Of a stretch of DNA of 35,521 bases, positions 24,039 to 32,611 are shown piece after piece. Position numbers and translations under genes: made by a program. The notes beneath the pieces are model-generated. The model saw nothing but the letters and a program-made list of their open reading frames with translations. It was not told where the DNA came from and did not search any database. How positions within the stretch are numbered: position 1 is the first letter of the stretch; each line of letters begins with the position of its first letter. The DNA is from Rhodocyclaceae bacterium (lineage in GTDB: Bacteria; Pseudomonadota; Gammaproteobacteria; Burkholderiales; Rhodocyclaceae), in contig RXJP01000066.1 of assembly GCA_003963315.1 (NCBI GenBank), positions 1 to 35,521 on the forward strand, given 5' to 3'.

Positions 24039-24976
24039 ACTTCCAACAACTCCGCATCATCCGCGAGACGGTGCGACAGAATTTCAATCTGACCGAGGCA
24101 GCTAACGCGCTGTTCACCTCACAATCCGGCGTGTCCAAGCACATCAAGGATCTGGAGGATGAGCTTGGGATCGAGCTTTTCGTTCGCCGCGGCAAGCGGC
24201 TGACCGGGCTCACCGAGCCGGGCAAGGAGTTGGCGGAAATCGTCGAGCGCATGCTGATGGACGCCCGCAACATCAAACGCCTGGCCGAGCAGTTTTCCAA
24301 CCGCGACGAGGGGCGGCTCACCATCGCCACCACCCACACCCAGGCGCGCTACATGCTGCCCCAGATCGTGGCCCGCTTCAAAAAGGAATTCCCCAAGGTG
24401 CATCTGGTGCTGCTCCAGGCCAATCCCAGTGAGATCGTCACCTTGCTCAATCGTGGCGAGGCCGATGTAGGCATCGCCACGGAGGCCTTGGAGAATGTCC
24501 CGGGGCTGGCGACCTTCCCCTATTACTCCTGGCACCACGGCATCATCGTGCCGGAGGATCACCCCTTGGCCACCTTGAGCCAACCCAGCCTGGAGCAGAT
24601 CGCCGAATATCCGATCATCACTTACCACGAGGGCTATACAGGCCGCTCCAGCATTGACCGCACTTTTGCCAAGGCGGGCGTGGTGCCCGATGTGGTGATG
24701 GCGGCCTTGGATGCGGACGTAATCAAGAGCTACGTCGAGTTGGGGTTGGGCATCGGCATCATCGCCTCCATGGCGGTGAGCCCGGGCAAGGATATGGGGC
24801 TCAAGCTCATTCCCGGCGACCATCTGTTCCCGCGCAACACCACCCTCATCGCCGTGCGACGCGGTCATTATCTGCGCGGTTACGCCTATCGCTTCATCGA
24901 GTATTGTTCCGGAGAGTTACAGGAGCCCTTGGTGAAAGCGGCAATGGCTTCGGGAAAGGAATTGGAAATCGAATGA
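24035..24976 (+). CDS. cysB: LysR-family regulator CysB
   Basis: Master transcriptional activator of sulfur assimilation, 313 aa. The N-terminal winged HTH is [63 protein letters not shown]. The effector domain (from about 90) has the CysB-type [66 protein letters not shown] and [28 protein letters not shown]. The known inducer is N-acetylserine, with sulfide or thiosulfate as anti-inducers. It overlaps the end of cysA, so importer and regulator are co-transcribed, and autoregulation of the whole operon is likely. Confidence 0.95.
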   Translation: MNFQQLRIIRETVRQNFNLTEAANALFTSQSGVSKHIKDLEDELGIELFVRRGKRLTGLTEPGKELAEIVERMLMDARNIKRLAEQFSNRDEGRLTIATTHTQARYMLPQIVARFKKEFPKVHLVLLQANPSEIVTLLNRGEADVGIATEALENVPGLATFPYYSWHHGIIVPEDHPLATLSQPSLEQIAEYPIITYHEGYTGRSSIDRTFAKAGVVPDVVMAALDADVIKSYVELGLGIGIIASMAVSPGKDMGLKLIPGDHLFPRNTTLIAVRRGHYLRGYAYRFIEYCSGELQEPLVKAAMASGKELEIE

Positions 24977-25131
24977 TGTAGAGCGTTACAGCGATGCGGA
25001 GCCGGCTTCCACCACGAGGATTTCGAGTCACGACCGCATCAGAGACGATGGCATGTTTTGCACTTAGAATGGCCTCTTTTCCGCCGTTGCGGATTCTGGG
25101 CCATTATTTTTATGCTATTCGGGAGTTGGTC

Positions 25132-25869
25132 ATGGTTCTTTTCCATCATTCATCGTCCGTTGCAAACCCGTGGTTGCGCCATCTTCATGTCGTTGCCGTC
25201 GCGGTGATGCTGGCGATGATGTCCCTTGTCGGGAACGGGGCCTTCGCTGCTGGGGAAATTGGGGACTCTCCCACGCGCATGGTACTGGTCGGCGCCTCCA
25301 TCGGTCGCAACTGGCATATCGATCAGTTGACCAAGCGCACGCAGGTGCCCGGTAACTACCGCTTTGAATATCTGGGCGTCAATGCCTTCGATAAGACGCC
25401 CTTGATCCAGGCCATCGAGAGCCGCACTGAAAAACCCCAAGCTGTGTTGTTGAAGGAATGCGCTACGTATTTTCCTGGCGACCTGGCGGCATTCCAGGCC
25501 CACGAGAAAGCCTGGGTCAAATCTTTGCGAGATGCAGGCATTCAGCCCATCCTGGTGACCACGGCACCGGTGGCGGAACCCAAGGAAATGTTGCCGAAAT
25601 TCAAGAACTGGGTCAAACAAATCATCGGTAAGCCGACCTGGCAGGGGAGCGTGTTGCAGTTCAACGACTGGCTCAAAGCCTATGCTGCCAGCGAGGGACT
25701 GGAGGTCTTCGACCTGGAGGCTGCCCTGCGCCGCAGCGCCGAAGATCGGTGGTTGCGGGACGAGTTCGATAACGGAGATGGCATGCATCTCAATAGCACC
25801 GCCTATCAGGCAGTGGACAAGGCGTTTGTGGCATTTCTCGCCGCACGGCAGAAAGGGCAGGCAAAGTGA
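25132..25869 (+). CDS. Exported SGNH/GDSL-hydrolase-like protein
   Basis: 245 aa from the ATG with GGGAG 6 bases upstream (MVLFHHSS). A signal peptide or anchor spans about residues 18-40 (VVAVAVMLAMMSLVGNGAFAAG), so it acts in the periplasm. The block I-like motif VLVGASIGRNW puts the candidate nucleophile at Ser56, with Ala in place of the usual Asp of GDS. The C-terminal DGMHLNSTAYQAVDKAF gives Asp216 and His219 in the DxxH arrangement of SGNH esterases. Blocks II and III are weak, so it may be a divergent acetylesterase. It overlaps the acetyltransferase-like gene by four bases (GTGA), which suggests paired handling of O-acetyl groups. Confidence 0.72.
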   Translation: MVLFHHSSSVANPWLRHLHVVAVAVMLAMMSLVGNGAFAAGEIGDSPTRMVLVGASIGRNWHIDQLTKRTQVPGNYRFEYLGVNAFDKTPLIQAIESRTEKPQAVLLKECATYFPGDLAAFQAHEKAWVKSLRDAGIQPILVTTAPVAEPKEMLPKFKNWVKQIIGKPTWQGSVLQFNDWLKAYAASEGLEVFDLEAALRRSAEDRWLRDEFDNGDGMHLNSTAYQAVDKAFVAFLAARQKGQAK

Positions 25870-26525
25870 CCGAAGGGAAGGGGGAAGCATTGGAAGCAGG
25901 CGTGACCGCAGGCGTTCAACCGCCGTGTCGTTTTGCCTTGCTCCGCCGTGACCTGCAACGGTATTTCCAAGCCGAGGGTGATGGGTACCCCGGACTGCTC
26001 AAGGCGCTACGTATTTTCCTGGACACACCGGGCATGCAGGCGGTTGTGGTGTTCCGCTTTTGTTCCTGGGTGGAGCGATCCGTACGCTTACGGCTGCTAC
26101 GGTATCCGCTCAAGGTGATTGCTTATGTACTGCAGAAACTGTGCATCATCCTCTGGGGTATTTCCATCGATGATCGGGCTCAGATCGGTGGCGGGCTTTA
26201 CATAGGCCATTTTGGCGGCATCATCATCGGACCGGTGAAAATGGGGCGGGATTGCAGCGTCGCTCGCAATGTCGCCATCGGTCGTCGCGCTGGCAGCGGC
26301 GCCTCGGGGGTGCCGACCATCGGCGATCGGGTGTGGATCGGCGCTGGCTCATTGCTGTTCGATGGCATCACCGTGGGGGATGGGGTCACGATCGGACCGC
26401 TGACCGTGGTGGGGCGGAATTTGCCGTCGAGGGTGCTGGTGATGGGCAACCCAATGCGCTTGCTGCGTAAGAATTACGACAACAGCGCCGAGGTGTACGG
26501 CAAGGCGGGACCGCCGGCAGAATAA
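25866..26525 (+). CDS. Serine-acetyltransferase-like left-handed beta-helix acyltransferase
   Basis: 219 aa, GTG start overlapping the previous stop. Residues about 25-110 form a helical N-terminus (RRDLQRYFQAEGDGYPGLLKALRIFLDTPGMQAVVVFRF) with a possible membrane-associated helix. From about 95 the hexapeptide-repeat helix runs through GISIDDRAQIGGGLYIGHFGGIIIGPVKMGRDCSVARNVAIGR, TIGDRVWIGAGSLLFDGITVGDGVTIGPLTVVG and NPMRLLRKN. The GHFGGIIIG segment corresponds to the CysE catalytic His region. It may be a CysE-type enzyme or, given its neighbours, a polysaccharide or metabolite O-acetyltransferase. A second, housekeeping CysE is likely elsewhere. I favour the modification role at moderate confidence. 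Confidence 0.8.
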   Translation: MTEGKGEALEAGVTAGVQPPCRFALLRRDLQRYFQAEGDGYPGLLKALRIFLDTPGMQAVVVFRFCSWVERSVRLRLLRYPLKVIAYVLQKLCIILWGISIDDRAQIGGGLYIGHFGGIIIGPVKMGRDCSVARNVAIGRRAGSGASGVPTIGDRVWIGAGSLLFDGITVGDGVTIGPLTVVGRNLPSRVLVMGNPMRLLRKNYDNSAEVYGKAGPPAE

Positions 26526-26542
26526 TCCGGGGCGGCATTCGA

Positions 26543-26561
26543 GGCTGCGGCCCTCAGGCCG
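26543..26561. terminator. Weak convergent hairpin between the acetyltransferase and methyltransferase genes
   Basis: GGCTGCGGCC-CTCA-GGCCGTGGC can fold into a 9-bp stem with two G-U pairs; it overlaps the stop of the minus-strand gene. There is no T-run on either side, so its effect as a bidirectional terminator is uncertain. Confidence 0.3.
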
Positions 26562-27525
26562 TGGCTGTTGTGGTGCGGCCCACAAGTACGCGGCCCTGCC
26601 CGGCGGCGTCCAGGCGTTGTTCCACGCTGTCGTAGTTGCCGCTCTTCTCCATGCGTTGCATGAGACCACGGGCCTGACCCAGGCCTACTTCAAAGGCCAA
26701 CCATCCTCCTGATTTGAGCAGCGTTGGTGCCTCGGCAATCAAGCGCTGGACGATGCGGATGCCCAAGGGACCGCCGTCGAAAGCCAGGCGCGGTTCATGG
26801 CCGGCGATTTCGCCGTTCATGGTATCCACCTTGGCACTGGAGATGTAAGGCGGGTTGCAGACCAGTAGGTCCACTTGGCCGACCAGGGTTGCATCTTCCA
26901 GGAAGGGCTGTAACAGGTCGCCAATGCGAAACTCAACCTGTTGTTCCAAGCCCAGGTGGCGGGCGTTGTCCCGGGCCAGGGCGACCGCTTCGGCGGATAA
27001 ATCGGCAGCGAGGATGCGGCTGCTTGCTTTGCGGCTGGCCAAGGCCAGGGCCAGGTTGCCTGAACCAGTGCAGACATCCACCACCAACGGTGCCGAGATC
27101 GACGCCTCGACAGCCGCCATCAGGGCTGCCGTCGTGGCGGCCAGTAGTTGCGTTTCTTGGCGGGGAATCAACGCTTCCGGCGCTGCCAGCATCTCGAGGC
27201 CCATGAAGTGCTGGCGGCCGGTGAGATAGGCCAAGGGCGTACCCGCAAGGCGCCGGCCGATCAAGTCGCGAAAGTGGCCGATCTGTCCAGCATCAAGATG
27301 GACCAATGGGTAGCAAGAGGCCATTCGGGCGGACAACGGCAGTCCGCTTGCCGCATGCCAAAGTGCGGCAAGGGTGGTTTCGGTACTTTCTTCCGGCTTG
27401 TCTGGCAGTAAGGCCAGTTGCTCGGCCAATTCAGCCAGGGAGCTACGGTACAGCACTTTGAGTTCGTCCCCTAGCGCGGCGGTGAGTACTTCGGGGGCGA
27501 GGGGGGCTCTGTGGGCGTTGATCAC
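26554..27525 (-). CDS. PrmC/HemK-like SAM-dependent methyltransferase
   Basis: 323 aa, GTG start 14 bases after the NAD-synthase-like gene, with no clear ribosome-binding site. The N-terminal helical part ends in RRLAGTPLAYLTGRQHFMGLEMLAAPEALIPRQETQLL, as in PrmC/HemK. The SAM-binding motif is VVDVCTGSGNLALALA, and the amide-N-methylation motif NPPYISSAKVD is intact. EPRLAFDGGPLGIRIVQRLI is also typical. PrmC methylates the GGQ glutamine of release factors, but that gene normally sits next to prfA. Its position as the last gene of an amide-forming operon suggests a specialised paralogue, perhaps acting on a Gln/Asn-type amide. That is inference. Confidence 0.85.
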   Translation of the reverse strand: MINAHRAPLAPEVLTAALGDELKVLYRSSLAELAEQLALLPDKPEESTETTLAALWHAASGLPLSARMASCYPLVHLDAGQIGHFRDLIGRRLAGTPLAYLTGRQHFMGLEMLAAPEALIPRQETQLLAATTAALMAAVEASISAPLVVDVCTGSGNLALALASRKASSRILAADLSAEAVALARDNARHLGLEQQVEFRIGDLLQPFLEDATLVGQVDLLVCNPPYISSAKVDTMNGEIAGHEPRLAFDGGPLGIRIVQRLIAEAPTLLKSGGWLAFEVGLGQARGLMQRMEKSGNYDSVEQRLDAAGQGRVLVGRTTTATA

Positions 27526-27539
27526 GGCGGCGTGGATGT

Positions 27540-28532
27540 TCAGTCGGATATTTCCAGCACCGGTGTCACCAGGCGCGGCGATGCATGCTGGTAGCGGGTC
27601 GCAGCCCGTTTTGCCTCGATGTCCCGGTACACGGCTTTGGCGCGTTCCAAGCTCAATCCCAGGCGTTCCGCTACAGCTTCGACAGGAATGCCATGGTTAT
27701 GGGCCCAGAGGGCGATATCCATGCTGTCGTAACGCAGGGCGAAATAGAATTCGTCCTGTCCCTGGTGCAGGCTGTAGGTGTCGGTTGTGGGGGCCGCATT
27801 GCAGATATCATCGGGAATATCCAGGTGGCGGGCCATGGCGTACACCTGCGTCTTGTAGAGGTGGGCGATGGGTTTCAGGTCGGCGGCACCGTCGCCGTTC
27901 TTGACGAAGAATCCCTGGTCGTATTCGAGCCGGTTCGGAGTGCCGATCACGGCGTAGTTGAGGCGGTCGGCGTGGAAATATTCGAGAGTCTTGCGTACCC
28001 GCTGTTTGAAGTTGGTGGCAGCGACGATCTGCAGGTATTCCCGGATCGGCAGGCGAGCTTCAAAGGTTTCGCCGGCGGGCGATTGGACCACCAGTTTGAA
28101 GTAGTTGAAACCGCCTTCCTGGCCGCCGGCGATGGCGATCTTGTTCTTCCAGTCCTCCTGGTAGGCCGGAAACAGGATCCGGATTGCTTCGTCGCGACGC
28201 CGGTAGCAGCCAAGGGCATCCAAAGCGGGGGAGATGTCCTCCACTTGGTATGGGATGCCCAACTGCTCGGCGACGCGGATGCCCCGGGACAGGCTGGTGG
28301 GGGATGAGTCGGTTTCCGGCAACATGAGGCCGAATACCTTACCCGGCCCCAGCGCCTTTACGGCCAGCGCAGCACAGACGGAACTGTCCACTCCACCCGA
28401 AATGGCGATGATCACGCCGCGTTTTCGGAATTCCCGTCCGACGATGGTCGACATCATTCGGCTGATGCGTTCCGCCTCCTCGGCGCAATCCATCTCCATA
28501 AGGTCGTCCGGCAAAAGGGTGCTGGTAGCCAT
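27540..28532 (-). CDS. NAD(+) synthase-like, ATP-pyrophosphatase amide ligase
   Basis: 330 aa, longer than ammonia-dependent NadE (about 275). The PP-loop motif SGGVDSS (residues 45-51) in VIIAISGGVDSSVCAALAVKALG shows adenylation chemistry. The NadE-type VIGTPNRLEYDQGFFVKNGDGAADLKPIAHLYKTQVYAMARHL is present. Unusual parts are the insertion about residues 110-160 (CYRRRDEAIRILFPAYQEDWKNKIAI) and a C-terminal HTH-like tail (HGIPVEAVAERLGLSLERAKAVYRDIEAKRAA). There is no glutaminase domain. It lies 3 bases from the acyl carrier gene and near an asparagine-synthase-like gene, so it may amidate a carrier-bound or small carboxylic acid rather than make NAD. Confidence 0.85.
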   Translation of the reverse strand: MATSTLLPDDLMEMDCAEEAERISRMMSTIVGREFRKRGVIIAISGGVDSSVCAALAVKALGPGKVFGLMLPETDSSPTSLSRGIRVAEQLGIPYQVEDISPALDALGCYRRRDEAIRILFPAYQEDWKNKIAIAGGQEGGFNYFKLVVQSPAGETFEARLPIREYLQIVAATNFKQRVRKTLEYFHADRLNYAVIGTPNRLEYDQGFFVKNGDGAADLKPIAHLYKTQVYAMARHLDIPDDICNAAPTTDTYSLHQGQDEFYFALRYDSMDIALWAHNHGIPVEAVAERLGLSLERAKAVYRDIEAKRAATRYQHASPRLVTPVLEISD

Positions 28533-28535
28533 GGC

Positions 28536-28787
28536 TTAGGCAGCCGTCTTCTTTCGTTGCAAGTAGGCGTCGATATTGTTCAGGCTGTCGAAATTCTCAG
28601 GAACCATTTCCTCGTCCTTCACCGACACGCCGAAGGCCTCCTCGATGAAGGTGATCAGTTCAATGAAGCCGGTGGAATCCAGGATGTGCGCCTTCATGAA
28701 TGAAGTGTCATCGGCGAGGTCGACGTCGCCACCCATGATGAAGTTGTCATCCAGGAAGGTGCGTACTGCGGACTTTGAATCTTGCAT
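28536..28787 (-). CDS. Acyl carrier protein
   Basis: 83 aa, acidic. Ser38 in HILDSTGFIELITFIEE is the phosphopantetheine attachment site (DSxGxxEL). It has the three-helix layout of ACP with the second recognition helix following that site (FIELITFIEEAFGVSVKDEEM). The FIMGGDVDLADDTSFMKAHIL segment is divergent from fatty-acid AcpP, which marks it as a dedicated carrier. It sits between the AMP-forming ligase (46-base gap), which probably loads it, and the NAD-synthase-like gene (3-base gap). Confidence 0.9.
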   Translation of the reverse strand: MQDSKSAVRTFLDDNFIMGGDVDLADDTSFMKAHILDSTGFIELITFIEEAFGVSVKDEEMVPENFDSLNNIDAYLQRKKTAA

Positions 28788-28833
28788 GATTGGGTTCCCG
28801 TGTGCGCTGAATGAATTCCCGACGAATGTATTG

Positions 28834-30360
28834 TCAGGAGAGGCCTGTTTTCTTGATCTTGCCGGTATCGGTCTTACCGAGTTCGGCGACGAATTCTACA
28901 TATTTGGGTGCCATGAAGCTTTCCAGGTGGCCGAGGCAATAGCGGATCACCTCCCTCTCAGTCAATGCTGCGCCGTTCTTCAGGACAATGAATGCCTTCA
29001 CCGCTTGGCCCAGGAGTTCATCGTCCACGCCGATTACGGCCGCATCCAGCACGCCGTCAATGCCGTAGAGGATGTTTTCCACCTCGCGCGGACTGACCTT
29101 TTCACCTCGGCTCTTGATAATGTCATCCTTGCGAGCCACAAAATACAACCAGCCTTCATCGTCGGTGCGGAAAAGGTCGCCCGAATACAGGACCATTTCT
29201 CCCGGAATGGGGCCAGGCTTAAGGCGTTTGGCGGTTTCGTCGGGCTTTCCCCAATATCCCCGCATGACGTTCGAGCCCCGGATGACGAGTTCACCGGTGC
29301 TGCCGTAGGGCAGGCGCCGCCCGTCTTCGTCCACCAGCCAGATCTCTTCGTTTGGCATTCCCCGACCCACGCTGGTAGGGCGAATATCCAATTGCTCAGG
29401 GGGGAGGTAGGTAACCCGTTTGCATTCCGTCAAGCCGTACATTGAGTAGAGCGCGGCCTGGGGAAATAATGCACGAAGCTGGCGGATGTGTTGCTCGGAA
29501 AGCGCGGCGGCGGTATTGGTAATGAGACGTAGGGAAGAAAGGTCAAAACTCTCCAAGGTACCAAGATTGGTCAACAAGGAGAAAATAGTCGGTACCCCTG
29601 GGAACACCGTGACCCGTTCCCTCGCAACCACTTCAAGGATCGCCTGGGGAAAGGCGAATGATTGTTCCAGGATCAGGGCGGCGCCAACCCTGAATGCCAT
29701 TAATACCTGATACAAGCCGTAGTCAAAGGCCAATGGAAGTACGCAAATGATCCTGTCGTTCTCATTTAGTCCGAGATAGCCGCTTACTGAAAGTGTCGCG
29801 GAAACCATGTTGAGATGGGTCAGCATGACCCCCTTGGGATCGCCGGTGGAACCGGATGTGTAGATGATGCTCGCCAGGTCTTGGTCGATCGTGGCACTGC
29901 TGCGTCCGCCTTGTGGCGATATCCCCATGGTCGGGAAGGGTCGGCAGCGATCGGGGAGCGTTTCCATGGGGATGCCGACGACGAGGCAATCCCGCACAAC
30001 AGCGGTGGCGGCAAGGGCGTCCATCCATGCCCGGCGCAGGCTGTGGTGAGTAAGCAGCACGCTGGCGCCGGAGTCCTTGAGCAGGTAAGTGAGTTTTTCC
30101 TGTTTGGTCATTGGGTTGATAGGCATGAACACTGCGCCTAACCGCAATGTCGCGTAAACGCCAACGATCAGTTCGACGCTATTGTCGAGGAAAAGCGCGA
30201 CCCGTTCCCCCCGGGTCAGGCCTAGCGACTGTAGATGCGCAGCCAAGTGTGCGACACGGGCATCGATTTCCGCATAGGTGTAGTGCTTCCCGTCACAAAC
30301 CAGGGCGGTTTTATCCGGTTGGCGCCTTACGGTTTCATCAAGAAATTCGTGTAACAGCAT
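28834..30360 (-). CDS. AMP-forming acyl ligase (ANL superfamily)
   Basis: 508 aa adenylating enzyme: carboxylate + ATP to acyl-AMP, then transfer to a thiol, here probably the neighbouring acyl carrier. The ATG (MLLHEFLDETVRRQPDKTAL) was chosen because family similarity begins there; a TTG 19 codons upstream that overlaps the asnB-like stop is possible. The P-loop is YTSGSTGDPKG (167-177). A5/A8-type motifs are YSMYGLTECKRVTYLP, TGELVIRGSNVMRGYWG, YSGDLFRTDDEGWLYFVARKDDIIKSRGEKVSP; the catalytic lysine is in TDTGKIKK. The overall style resembles acyl-CoA ligases of exosortase/exopolysaccharide clusters. The acyl substrate is unknown. Confidence 0.9.
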   Translation of the reverse strand: MLLHEFLDETVRRQPDKTALVCDGKHYTYAEIDARVAHLAAHLQSLGLTRGERVALFLDNSVELIVGVYATLRLGAVFMPINPMTKQEKLTYLLKDSGASVLLTHHSLRRAWMDALAATAVVRDCLVVGIPMETLPDRCRPFPTMGISPQGGRSSATIDQDLASIIYTSGSTGDPKGVMLTHLNMVSATLSVSGYLGLNENDRIICVLPLAFDYGLYQVLMAFRVGAALILEQSFAFPQAILEVVARERVTVFPGVPTIFSLLTNLGTLESFDLSSLRLITNTAAALSEQHIRQLRALFPQAALYSMYGLTECKRVTYLPPEQLDIRPTSVGRGMPNEEIWLVDEDGRRLPYGSTGELVIRGSNVMRGYWGKPDETAKRLKPGPIPGEMVLYSGDLFRTDDEGWLYFVARKDDIIKSRGEKVSPREVENILYGIDGVLDAAVIGVDDELLGQAVKAFIVLKNGAALTEREVIRYCLGHLESFMAPKYVEFVAELGKTDTGKIKKTGLS

Positions 30361-30413
30361 GGGTGTCGATATGGGATGCGATGGATGCTTCTCTTGGAAA
30401 ACAGGCCACGATG

Positions 30414-32348
30414 TCAATTCATCCGGTGGCCCAGAATGAATTGCTCATGTACCAGCATCGTGGACAGAATGGCGACGAATGCCATGTTATCGGCGAATCC
30501 TACCACGCGTCCTTTGCGGCATTTCTCCATCAATTTTCCTACCGCAACGGGATCAAAATAGCCCGCAGCCTTGATCTTCTCAGGGCTAAGCAGGTCATCC
30601 ACATAATCGATCGCCTTGCCTTCGAAGAAGAAGCTTTGACTGTCCGGAGCGCGATAAGGCTGCTTGGTCCTGGCGCGCACAGATTTTGGTATCCAATCGG
30701 CTGATACTTTCTTGAGTAGGTATTTTTCCGTGAGACCATGCAACTTCATGGTTGGCGGAAGTTGATTGGCAAACTCGATCAGGCGATGGTCAAGGAAAGG
30801 AAAGCGTCCTTCTATGGAGTTGGCCATGGCTACCCGGTCTCCCTGGGAGCAGAGCAGGTAGCCGGACATCAATGTGTGGGCTTCCACATATTGATCCTTT
30901 CCCATGGGATCCCAATGGGCCATTTCCTCCGGCAACGTCGCCAGCAGGGCGCTGTAGGGATCCCAACCCCCCAGGCTTGTGCGCATCTCCTCGGAAAAAA
31001 AGCGCCCGATGCGGCTGGTGGTCGTCCAGCGCGGCATATGGGCGAAATAGGGCTGGTGAGTGTGTTCCATGCCTTCACTGAAAAATGCGCGGGTGAAGGC
31101 CTGGCTCGAGGCTGGCGAGTGCTTCAGATAGGGATACAGCCTTTCGAGAATGCGAGGTCGCATGGTGGACTCCGGGGCTTTGGCCCAGAATCGCCTTATC
31201 TTTGCTTCCTTGAAAATATCGTAACCGCCAAAAACCTCGTCGGCACCCTCTCCCGTCAGTACAACCTTGTAGCCGGCCTCACGTACATGAGCTGACAAGA
31301 GCATCAATGGTGTCGGGGCGGTTCTGACTATGGGGGATTCCACATGCCATATGGTCTTGGGGAAGGCCATGGCAATATCGGTTCGGTTGCAGCGCAAGGA
31401 ACTATGATGGGTGCCGAGGAAATTCGCCATTTCTTCCTGGTGCTTGCTTTCGTCAAATTCGGCGTCTTCGAAAGTGAGCGAAAAAGTCCGCAATTGGGTT
31501 CCCCCGAGGTTCCTGGCCAGCGCTGCGACAATTGCCGAATCCAGTCCCCCGCTCAGATAGGCGCCTACCGGAACGTCGGCCTGAAGCTGCATTTTTACGG
31601 CATCCGACAGGAGTTCACTCAGTTCTTCGAGGCACTCTTCCTCGTGTCTGAACACACGGGTTCCTCTCGCTGGAAAGGACCAGTCCCAGTATCGACGGAA
31701 ATTTCGTTTTCCCTCTTTGATGGTCATGATGTGCCCGGGTGGCAGGGAATGAACATCGGAAAATATGCTTTTCGGCGCCAGCGGCGACCAGTAGGTACAG
31801 ATTTCAGCCAGCGCCTGTGTGTCGATTTTGCGAGGTACTTCCGGCAGCATGAACAGTGCCTTGATTTCGGAAGCGAACACTAGTCGGCTTGCTGTTGCAG
31901 CGTAAAACAAGGGACGAATGCCTGTTCTGTCCCGGGCCAGCACCAGCGTTTTCCGCGCGTTATCCCATAAGGCAATGGCGAATTGACCGTTGAGGTGGTC
32001 GACAAAGCGCTCGCCGTGTTCCTCGTACAGGTGAACGATGACTTCTGTGTCGGAGTGGGTGTAAAAACGATGTCCGCATTTTTCCAACGCGTGGCGTAAC
32101 GCACGATGATTGAATATTTCGCCGTTGAAAACGACCTGAATACTCCCGTCTTCGTTGTGGATGGGTTGTTGGCCAGTGGCAAGGTCTACGATGCTTAAGC
32201 GGGCGTGGCCCAGAGCAATGGTAGCGTCCAGGAAAATGCCTTGACTATCCGGCCCGCGATGGTGAAGGGCGGTCACCATGGCCGAAATCTCTTGTTCAGA
32301 GGGCGGTTTGCCTCCGTCAATGGAAAATATGCCTGCAATCCCGCACAT
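30414..32348 (-). CDS. Asparagine-synthase-like glutamine amidotransferase (AsnB family)
   Basis: 644 aa, full length. Cys2 after the initiator Met (MCGIAGIFS) is the glutaminase nucleophile, and the N-terminal class II amidotransferase domain contains HHRGPDSQG, LGHARLSIVD, VVFNGEIFNHRALR and ARDRTGIRPLFY. The synthase domain has the PP-loop LSGGLDSA (Ser266) and VLTGEGADEVFGGYD. It uses glutamine-derived ammonia to amidate an adenylated carboxylate, or acts on a carrier-bound/sugar acid in secondary pathways. It is the first gene of the five-gene minus-strand operon. Exosortase-A-associated amidotransferases have a similar length, but no exosortase is visible. Its own promoter probably lies in 32349-32611. 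Confidence 0.93.
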   Translation of the reverse strand: MCGIAGIFSIDGGKPPSEQEISAMVTALHHRGPDSQGIFLDATIALGHARLSIVDLATGQQPIHNEDGSIQVVFNGEIFNHRALRHALEKCGHRFYTHSDTEVIVHLYEEHGERFVDHLNGQFAIALWDNARKTLVLARDRTGIRPLFYAATASRLVFASEIKALFMLPEVPRKIDTQALAEICTYWSPLAPKSIFSDVHSLPPGHIMTIKEGKRNFRRYWDWSFPARGTRVFRHEEECLEELSELLSDAVKMQLQADVPVGAYLSGGLDSAIVAALARNLGGTQLRTFSLTFEDAEFDESKHQEEMANFLGTHHSSLRCNRTDIAMAFPKTIWHVESPIVRTAPTPLMLLSAHVREAGYKVVLTGEGADEVFGGYDIFKEAKIRRFWAKAPESTMRPRILERLYPYLKHSPASSQAFTRAFFSEGMEHTHQPYFAHMPRWTTTSRIGRFFSEEMRTSLGGWDPYSALLATLPEEMAHWDPMGKDQYVEAHTLMSGYLLCSQGDRVAMANSIEGRFPFLDHRLIEFANQLPPTMKLHGLTEKYLLKKVSADWIPKSVRARTKQPYRAPDSQSFFFEGKAIDYVDDLLSPEKIKAAGYFDPVAVGKLMEKCRKGRVVGFADNMAFVAILSTMLVHEQFILGHRMN

Positions 32349-32368
32349 CGTCGGTACCGTTTTCCTGA

Positions 32369-32388
32369 GGTTACGTGTGGTTACGCGC
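32369..32388. repeat. Tandem 10-bp direct repeat upstream of the asnB-like gene
   Basis: GGTTACGTGT immediately followed by GGTTACGCGC (8 of 10 identical), starting 21 bases before the ATG. It could be a regulator half-site pair. The rest of the 263-base gap shows no clear promoter boxes or coding sequence. Confidence 0.3.
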
Positions 32389-32611
32389 TAGACATTGAGC
32401 AAGGACGAGATGAATGCCCGCTGATCAACTCGGCTATTTGAACATACTTCCTGACGTGAAGAGCCCTTCTCCGGCGTTCCCGAGTGGCGATTGAATGTCG
32501 AGAATGGACGGCGCTCTTGGTGGGATTTATTCGATCCCGCGCTGGATTGGAGCCTCGAGAGGCATCGGGTGAGGTGCGTTGTTGTTTGGCGAAAGGTCTT
32601 GTCGCGGATAG

